Positions 51,801 through 60,800 of a stretch of DNA of 64,000 nt are shown in pieces (position 1 is the stretch's first letter; each line of letters begins with the position of its first letter). The notes beneath the pieces were generated by a model. That model had not been told where the DNA came from and searched no databases. It worked only from the letters and a program-made list of their open reading frames with translations. This DNA is from Perognathus longimembris pacificus. Its lineage: Eukaryota > Chordata > Mammalia > Rodentia > Heteromyidae. The translations under genes were made by a program, and so were the position numbers. The stretch spans positions 73,410,575 to 73,474,574 of the forward strand of contig NC_063166.1 in the NCBI RefSeq assembly GCF_023159225.1. Reading direction: 5' to 3'.

Positions 51801-54800
51801 AACTTTTGTCTTCATAGACTCTAACTTAAGTTCTTTGGTTTCCTCATACTCTCCCATGATGTCTTGCTGCCAAATTGTGGCCAGCCTTAAGACACGTCAG
51901 AAAGAACAGTAGAGAACTATTAAAGGATTTTGAATGGAGGAGTGTCTTAAACATAGGTAGTCTCACTTCAGCAAGATTTTTGGTACATACACATTCTTTA
52001 CAAATTGTCTATAAGTGTTGCAGAACAGATGTTAAAGGTACCATATGAGAGTATACTAGACCTGGTTTGTCCTCTGGGGTTCAGGAAAGGCTGTCCTAAG
52101 GAGGTAATTAAAAGTTGAATAGGAAAGGGATAAAGAGATGGGTTTTCCAGTCTGAAAAAATGCTGATAAGGGAAAGAGGCTGTTGATAGTGCTTCTGTGC
52201 TCTTCCCAAGAGATGAACATTTTACAGGATGAAAGTCAAAAAGCCTTCTTTGCAATTTGACAGGACTAGTTGTCCTTGACAGTGAAAGTGGGGCAAAATG
52301 TGTTCTTCATAGGTTTAATGCCCCTAGACTTTCTCTTCAGCTCTGCTTTTCAAGCATGCTTAAGTTCAAGTTTGAGCTCTAAACTTGAATATTCAAACTC
52401 ATTTGTACTCCTGTGTCCTTAAATAATCCACCTTTGGGGTTGGGTCTTGCAGGGTGAGAAAGACTGGCAAAAATATGAGACTGCTAGGCGGCTGAAGAAG
52501 TGTGTGGACAAGATCCGAAACCAGTACCGAGAAGACTGGAAATCCAAAGAGATGAAAGTCCGGCAGAGAGCTGTAGCACTGTACTTCATTGACAAGGTGG
52601 GAACTGTTTCCTGCTAGAAAACTCGTTTTGACCATGACCCACAATAAAAATAGGCTCTTTTATCACAATCTTCCACACACACACATATGCATTTGTATGT
52701 AACTGAATCAAAAGTTTCACAAACCATTGCTTAGTTTTACTACAAGCAATGAATCTTAATATTTCTACTTTATTCATTCTTTTAGATAAAAGATAATTAT
52801 AATTCATAAAACGAATTCAACTATTAATTCATCACAACTACCATTTGAAAGACAGTGATGTAGGGTTTTTTTGTTTTTTGTTTTTTTGCCTTTGTTGTTG
52901 TTGTTGTATGTGGGGCCTGGGTGCTATTCCTGAGCTCTTTCACTTAAAGCTAATCTCTACCATTTTGAGCCATAGCTCCACTTCCTGTTTTCTGGTGATT
53001 AGAGATGAGAACTTCACAGACTTTCCTGTCCATGCTGGCTTTGAACCATAATCCTCAGATCTCAGCCTGCTAAATAGCAAGTATTTATAGGCATGAGCCA
53101 GCAGTGCTGCAGATCTCTAATTTATTAGTACTCTCATTTTTGCATTGCTTATATTTTAGCATGAATTCTGAATTATAGCAGAATTAGGACACTAGTTTTT
53201 TGTTTTGTTTTGTTTCTTACCAGTTCTGTGGCTTGAACTCAAGGCCTTGCACTTGCTTAACTCTCTTGACCACAGCTGGCACTTGACCACTTGAGCCATG
53301 CCTCCAGTCTAGTAGTTTGCTCGTTGATTGGAAATGAGACTTAATTTACTGTCTGAGTTAGCTTTGAAGCACCTCGACGAAGACTAGGTGTTTTTATTGT
53401 TTTGGGATTTTTTTTTTTTGGCCAGTCCTGGGCTTTGGACTCAGGGCCTGAGCACTGTCCCTGGCTTCTTCCCGCTCAAGGCTAGCACTCTGCCACTTGA
53501 GCCACAGCGCCGCTTCTGGCCGTTTTCTGTATATGTGGTGCTGGGGAATCGAACCTAGGGCCTCGTGTATCCGAGGCAGGCACTCTTGCCACTAGGCTAT
53601 ATCCCCAGCCCTTGGGATTTTTTTTAAATTGTTATGTTTTGGGGTTTTTTGTTGTTGCTTTTTTCTTTTTTAGTGTAATCACCTTAAATGGAAATAGTCC
53701 GTCATTATTTTAAGTGTAATTTTTTGTTATTTCTTCCTGTGTTTCCATTTCTGGGAGTAGAGAAGTTTCGATCTTTGAGTTTAGTATCCCTCTGGCTTTC
53801 ATGGAAGTAATACTGCAGAGTCTAGAATTTCCAGACCATGCAGACAGATGCACTCTGTCCTCTAGAATAATTGTGAATTTTCTAGAGACCTTATGAGGTG
53901 CACAGGTTTTCTTCATTCATGCTCACCTTTTTTTTTTTTTCTCGCTCTCCCCTGAACAGCTTGCTCTGAGAGCAGGCAATGAGAAGGAAGAAGGAGAAAC
54001 GGCAGATACTGTGGGTTGCTGTTCACTTCGTGTAGAGCACATCAATCTACATCCAGAATTGGATGGTCAGGAATATGTGGTAGAGTTTGACTTCCTTGGG
54101 AAGGACTCAATCAGATACTATAACAAGGTTCCAGTCGAGAAAAGAGTAAGTGAAGGCGGCCTGTGCTTCCTAGCCTGCCTTTTCATTTTGTCACCATTTA
54201 AGTGTGTGTGTCTGTATCTGTGTACTCGCTATACTTCTCTGGGCACTAACTAGCGAGAATGACATGAAAGAGAGAAGAAGAGAGGTATTGTTTGGTTTGC
54301 TGTGCGCCTTGGAGTAGTAATTAACAAAGCCTGAAGCCTGAAGTTGCCCTTGTGGGGCATACAATGTATAAATGGTCTCCACTGTTCTTTTGTTTGAATT
54401 TGCTAGTCATGTTGTAGCATCAGCTCGTTGGTTATCTTGCACATTCCTTACCTTGTGTCTTTGCTCATCTTTGCCCTCAGTCCTTGGTGTTGGTTTTTTT
54501 TTAGAAAAAAAAAAAAGTATTTTAGTCTCCAAATCTCTAACACCATCACAGTAGAGGGTGCTGTAGCTCCATAGTCCCATCCCAATCTTTCTCAACATAT
54601 TGGACTTGAACCTACAGAGAACTGGAGCCCATTAGATAACATGTATATCAATATAAATGTATTCAACTGCTAAGTAATGATGGGACTGCATTCTTAGGAA
54701 GCACACAGTACAGTGTCTAGGATTAAAAGCTATACAGTATGTACCCACAAATGACTCAGAAACACGTAAGTGTGTATATACATACCTAATACATATGACA

Positions 54801-57800
54801 CTAAGTAAAGGGTGTATGAATTGCCTCTTCTCTTTTGAGAGTTTTTGTGAGTTTGAAATTATTTCTAAAGTAAAGCTTGCAAAGAGAGTATTGACTAGAT
54901 TTCACTTACTTCTTTTAGGTTTTTAAGAACTTGCAACTATTTATGGAGAACAAGCAGCCAGAGGATGATCTCTTTGATAGACTCAATGTGAGTGGACACC
55001 ACACATGGGGCTAAAAGAATGGCATTTTATGTTACTTTTTCTCTCTGAGGGGCACACAGCAGATCTCTTGCCTGTTTCAGAACACTCCTAAAGCCCCAAG
55101 GCAAGAACTAGATGAGCCCTGCATTTCCCCCCTCCCCCCCCCGTTGCCTACAGAGCCTTCCCTCTCACCTCTGCTGTAGACCCAGGACTTTCCTCTGATA
55201 TTGTAACCTGGAAGATCTTAATAGGGGAGGATAAATTTGCTTTATTAGCAGGCTTACGATGAAAGTTCTTTATGAGGAGGTTTTGTGCAGCCATATATCC
55301 TGGAATATAGGATGTTCTCCTCTTCCTAACTTCCTACTTGAAGGGAGTAAACTTGACAAGATTGTGACTACACTGGCATAGTGACTGCTGGGGCTTAGCA
55401 GAAGACATGTACCTCAATCCCAATATCTTGTCATCTTGTCTCCTGCAGACTGGTATTCTAAATAAACATCTTCAGGATCTCATGGAAGGCTTGACAGCTA
55501 AGGTATTCCGCACATACAATGCCTCCATCACACTACAGCAGCAGCTAAAAGAACTGACAGCCCGTAAGTATGCTTGACCACACAGGCCCTGTACACCCCT
55601 GCTGGTGGAGTCAGTGTCCTTCCTTAAGTCCTATATTAGATCTTCTTTTTCACCTCCCTTTGTGACCACAACCTTTTTTCCTCCTGGCTTCTAGTAAAGA
55701 GCTAAAGTTTAGTTGTATAAATATTGAATCAGGGAGATACTGAGTTTGGAATACCAGTCTTGGGCCAAACAAAAAATAGGGAAAAGAAATAACCATTGAA
55801 TCAATGCTTCTCTCCCCCCGCCCCCCGCCACCTTCTCACTTGTAGATTAAATTCATAGAATGTGAACAGGCACTTTCCATCTGCTTTAAAAAATATGTAT
55901 TTTATATTTTATGTTTTGTATGTTATTTGAAAGCTTACAGAGTGAAGACAGTACTTTTAAGGTCCTGTTAAGTTGAAAAGTAAAGTTGTCATGGTTACCA
56001 CAAAAATGTAGGGGTAAATCCTTTGCCTAAGGATTCTGTTCATCTCTCCTTTCCATAAGAATAAGTAATTCTTTTTTTAAATACCCACAGGCTCCTTCCT
56101 TCCCATGAACTCTAGGGTTTAGTCACCACTAAATTTCTAATGCCTTCAGGAAATTTGTCAAGTGATCTTTAGACTTTGCAGAAAATATAAGACCCGGCTG
56201 GGGATATGGCCTAGTGGCAAGAGAGCTTGCCTCATATATATGAAGCCCTGGGTTCGATTCCCCAGCACCACATATACAGAAAACGGCCAGGAGTGGCACT
56301 GTGGCTCAAGTGGCAGAGTGCTAGCCTTGAGCAAAAGGAAGCCAGGGACAGTGCTCAGGCCCTGAGTCCAAGGCCCAGGACTGGCCAAAAAAAAAAAAGA
56401 AAATATAAGACCCATGTTGAGGTTCAGAATTGCAGGGTAGGATAAAGAATGCCACATGATACAAGTAAAAATTTGTTTTGGATGACATAATTTTTCTTTC
56501 TGAAACATACTGCACCAGGCACTGGTGTCTCACACCTGTAATCCTAGCTACTGAGGAGGCTGAGATCTGAGGATTGCAGTTCAAAGCCAGCCTGGGAAGG
56601 AAAGTCCCTGAAACTCTTATCTCCAATTAACTACCCCAAAACTAGAAGTAGAGCACTAGCCTTGAGCAAAAAAGCTCAGGGACAGCACCCAGGCAAAAAA
56701 AAAAATAGTAAAGTATACTGCCTTTTGTCTTTAACATGTAAACTTTAAAGATCCTCTCCTTTCACTCTCTTGATTTCCCCCAGTTACATACATTTTCCCC
56801 CTCTAAAATAATGGGGATAGAACCCAGAGCATCACAACAGTCTACCACTTGATCCATGACCCCAATTTTCTTGTTTTTGAGAATAGGATCTCACTAATTT
56901 TGCACAGGCTGGACCTCCTGATCCTCCACCCTCCAAGTAGTTTAGATTGTATACATGCACTATCAGGCCCAGACCCTATGTTTACATTTCCTTTTTAGGC
57001 TACCTTGGGTGGTTAAGTATACGACAGGGAGTGAAGCAAGAATAGCTCTTGACCAAACTCCCAGAGTGAACGAAAGTTGTATATTTCACTGTACTATTAA
57101 AAAGACAAGGGCTGGGGATATAGCCTAGTGGCAAGAGTGCCTGCCTCGGATACACGAGGCCCTAGGTTCGATTCCCCAGCACCACATATACAGAAAACAG
57201 CCAGAAGCGGTGCTGTGGCTCAAGTGGCGGAGTGCTAGCCTTGAGCGGGAAGAAGCCAGGGACATTGCTCAGGCCCTGAGTCCAAGGCCCAGGACTGGCC
57301 AAAAAAAAAAAAAAAGACAAGCCAGGGATGGGGATATGGCCTAGCGGTAAAGTGCTCGCCTTGTATACATGTAGCCCTAGTCCGATTCCTCACCACCACA
57401 TATATAGAAAAAGCCGGAAGTGGCGCTGTGGCTCAAGTGGCAGAGTGCTAGCCTTGAGCAAAAAGAAGCCAGGGACAGTGCTCAGGCCCTGAGTCCAAAC
57501 CCCAGGACTGGCAAAAAAAAAAAAAAAAAAAAAAAGCCAAATGCAATGGGACTCTTAGGTTCCCAATTACTTGAGTGGCTGAGGCAGAATTGTTGGGGGC
57601 TATACAGTGAGACCAGATCTCAGAGAAGTGAATTACAGAGGACCGGAATTGGAAATTCATCTGGACTTGGCTTAATGGAATCTTCCTACTGTCCTTTTTT
57701 CATGACCATTGACTGTGCTTTGGAAGAAATTTGAGTAAAATAAGAGCTAATCGTATTTTGGAGCTAAACCCTGAGGAACACCATTATGTACATACTCAGT

Positions 57801-60800
57801 ATACAAACTGATCCTTTTACTATCCTGTTTTCTTTTCAGCGGATGAGAACATCCCAGCAAAGATTCTTTCTTATAACCGTGCCAACCGAGCTGTTGCAAT
57901 TCTTTGTAACCATCAGAGGGCACCACCAAAAACTTTTGAGAAGTCTATGATGAACTTGCAGTCTAAGGTATCTCATGTTTGAATGATGGGGAGAGAATCT
58001 TGTGTGCTCTGGGATGATCAGCTGAACATGAGAATCTTCTATAATCTGGGCTGGGAGAACAATGTGAGAAAGGCCCATGCTAAAGACAATGATACTCATG
58101 TTGAATATCAGGGTGCACATTGTTCTGGACTCTGTGCTGAGGACATGCTTTGTTTTACAGTGCTCATTATGATATATTTCTTAACTACTATTTTTTTTCC
58201 CTTATTGTACATGAGAAAAATACATAGTCTGGACAGCTCAGTGAGAGAGAATTTGCTTAGTATATGCAGGGCCCTGGATTACACCCCCAGTACTACAAAG
58301 ATATATAGTAATGTTTTTTTAAATCATGTTACCAGTGTCCAAAAATAGAATGTTTCTCAGTCATAGAGCCTTCCTTACGCAGTATGCACAAAGCCCTGTG
58401 GGTTCCATCTTCAGTGCTGCAGATATGCGGGGGGATGGGGGGACACAACACTTTTCTAAATTAATTGGTCCAAAATAAAAAGATGTTGAAACAGTGATAT
58501 TTAAGTCCTCCATATTCCTAGTACTGTTTTTATTTTTATGCATTGTATGTGAATCATGTTTTTATATAGTTCATCAAACATCTGTTGATATTGGCTGTGT
58601 GCCAGAGTTGTGCCCTGTGGGGAGAGACTGATGTGCAAACAAGTCTGTGTTTCTACTTTCATGTAACTTCCTTTCCTCTTGCTTATGCCTGGCATTGAGC
58701 ATTTCCACCCTAAGTTTATGGTGATTCTAATAATTACTGCAAATTTTGAGGTAATAATGGGCATAAATGATACCCTAGGGAGTCTGCAAGTATAATGTAT
58801 GACAATATCATATTGGTGATAGTCATAGGTGCTTAACATTCTATGGTGTGTTTTCCTCATTTATAATTGAGGAAGAAATACTAAATGTCAACTAAGATTA
58901 ATGAATTTAGAGATATAATTCTTTTTCCATCCAAGACAAATTTTTACTTATACAGATGTTTTTAGGCTTAGGATGTTTCTCTTCTGCAACAATATCAAGA
59001 GGAGATCAAAGGTACACACATACACAACATAGTGTATGCTACAGATGCCTTCTGGCTTTCCTGAAGGGATGTCTGAGTGACCATACCTCCACAGACCTCT
59101 TGAATCCTTGACCATAGATAGCATTGGCCACCTTACAAACCACCCATTCTAACAGTTGCCCGTCATCTGGTATTGTTTACTCTCCTCATATTACCATTCC
59201 ACACCAGAATTAAAAGCACACATGTTCAGGTGCTGTTTACCCAATCGAAAAGACCCTCCCCAGAGCATCAGGAGGTCATTTGTTGTTCTCATTCTGGAAC
59301 CACTGTTTGGGCAACTCAGGCTGCCTGCCAGACGAATCCTCCAAGCCAAGGAACCTTCTACTATGTGCCCACAAAGCAAACATACACCCATTTGCCAAGT
59401 GAATCAATGGAGCCTTTGATGCTTGAGTGAATTTGACATACCCTGCCAATTTAGCATTCACAGAAATGGTTAAAAGATTGTGGTTTGCTGCATTTCTAGC
59501 CTAAGAAGAATCTGTCTCATGGTGTCTGTGATGCTTTTGTGTATAGAATCAGTTCCCTCAACTTTGCTTTGGATTTCAACATAGATGTTGGAAGTAAGCC
59601 ACTCATAGGAAAACATACTTAACAATTTTCCTACAATGGTAGCCTCTGTTTCTTTTCTTGGGCTGTGTGTGTGTGTACGCACGCGCGCACATCTAATTTA
59701 AAAAAAAAAAAGCTCAGTAAACAGCAGGCCAATGTGTATGAGGCAAATATGTATTTACTCTGGGATGCCCTCTTGACTGTGTAGGTCAGCAGGGTGAACA
59801 CAGGCGGGCTGTTCTCCTGCCCTGTCTGCACAAGCTCACTGACTTGTACTGTGGCCCCAATGCATTACCTGCTACTATCTCTAAGGGAACTCTAAGAGGC
59901 GCTATTTCCCAGGGACATTTCAAGGGGTTCTAAAGTTTCCTGGACATTCTCTTCAGCATATCCTTTTTTCCCTTCTCTTACTCAAACTTCTCGCAGAATA
60001 TGAGGAATAACCAGGGCATGTTCATCCTAAAGAGTTTCTCCTACCATGTTCTTGGAACTTAAAATAAAACCTGGCATAGGCTCCACTTGATGAACAGCTC
60101 CTTTCATGTGTCTACAGCCAAACACTCAATGACTAGCACCCAGATTTCCAGGTTACTGTCCTTATAGACCATTCTCTGGGTGGGTTCGTTTTGTGTAATT
60201 GACGGGACATTGAAGAACGTAACTGAGCAAATAGTTCAATTCAGCAATCAGTGTTTGCCTCTTCTCTGCTCTCATAATTTTTTAATACCTTCAGTGTTCT
60301 TACCTGGAAAACCACTGACAGAAATAACCTAGTGGAGACAACTACCAGAATTCTCTTTAAATGGAACCCTTCTTTTTTTGTCCCTGGCTCGTTTTGTTCC
60401 TAACTTTACTATGTTCCTGCCCACCTAGATTGATGCCAAGAAAGACCAACTAGCAGATGCTCGAAGGGACCTGAAAAGTGCTAAGGCTGATGCCAAAGTG
60501 ATGAAGGATGCAAAGACCAAGAAGTATGTATCTGACATTGTTCCCAGTAGAGTTGGTTGAGGGAAGAGTTAGGTCACTCAGAGCCCTGGTGTCCAGCCGT
60601 TCTAATGTGCTTTGTTTTTCCTTGAAGATAAGGTCCCCCTATGTGGCTCAGACTAGCTTCAAACTAATTGTCTTCCTGTCTGAGCCTCCTGAGTGCTGGG
60701 ATTACAAGTGTGCAGCTGGTTTTCTGTCTTACTGGTGTCTTCTGGAAATTTCTGTACCTATAGGCCTTTTACACTATTACTGCTTCTAAATGGTAAGGTT

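Larger units (their letters stand above)
49943..52452 (+). other. TOP1: TOP1 intron 13
   Basis: Four antisense SINEs (50.3-51.0 kb and 51.5-51.7 kb), two with clear target duplications, plus an old MIR/L2-like fragment near 50.2 kb. About 51,020-51,475 and 51,715-52,440 hold nothing recognised. Confidence 0.88.
52597..53959 (+). other. TOP1: TOP1 intron 14
   Basis: Contains three antisense SINEs, the last a young ID-ID copy. About 53,620-53,930 shows only T-rich unique sequence. Confidence 0.88.
55564..57839 (+). other. TOP1: TOP1 intron 17
   Basis: Five recognisable SINEs between 56.2 and 57.6 kb, two of them ID-ID copies head to tail at 57.1-57.5 kb. About 55,570-56,190 is unique. Confidence 0.88.
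57968..60428 (+). other. TOP1: TOP1 intron 18
   Basis: Two ID-like monomer fragments near 58.25 and 58.38 kb and an old MIR/L2-like fragment near 58.6 kb. About 58,860-60,420 contains no SINE and no clear exon; parts may be an old, unclassified transposon remnant. Acceptor CCACCTAG. Confidence 0.85.

Noticed and set aside
57983..58348. 121-codon frame in intron 18
   Set aside because: Starts just after the exon 18 donor, runs through ID-like fragments, and shows no domain or splice-site support.
59156..59461. Overlapping frames on both strands in intron 18 as a small gene
   Set aside because: Three frames overlap the same DNA without start context, splice support or a recognisable domain; kept only as an unclassified block.
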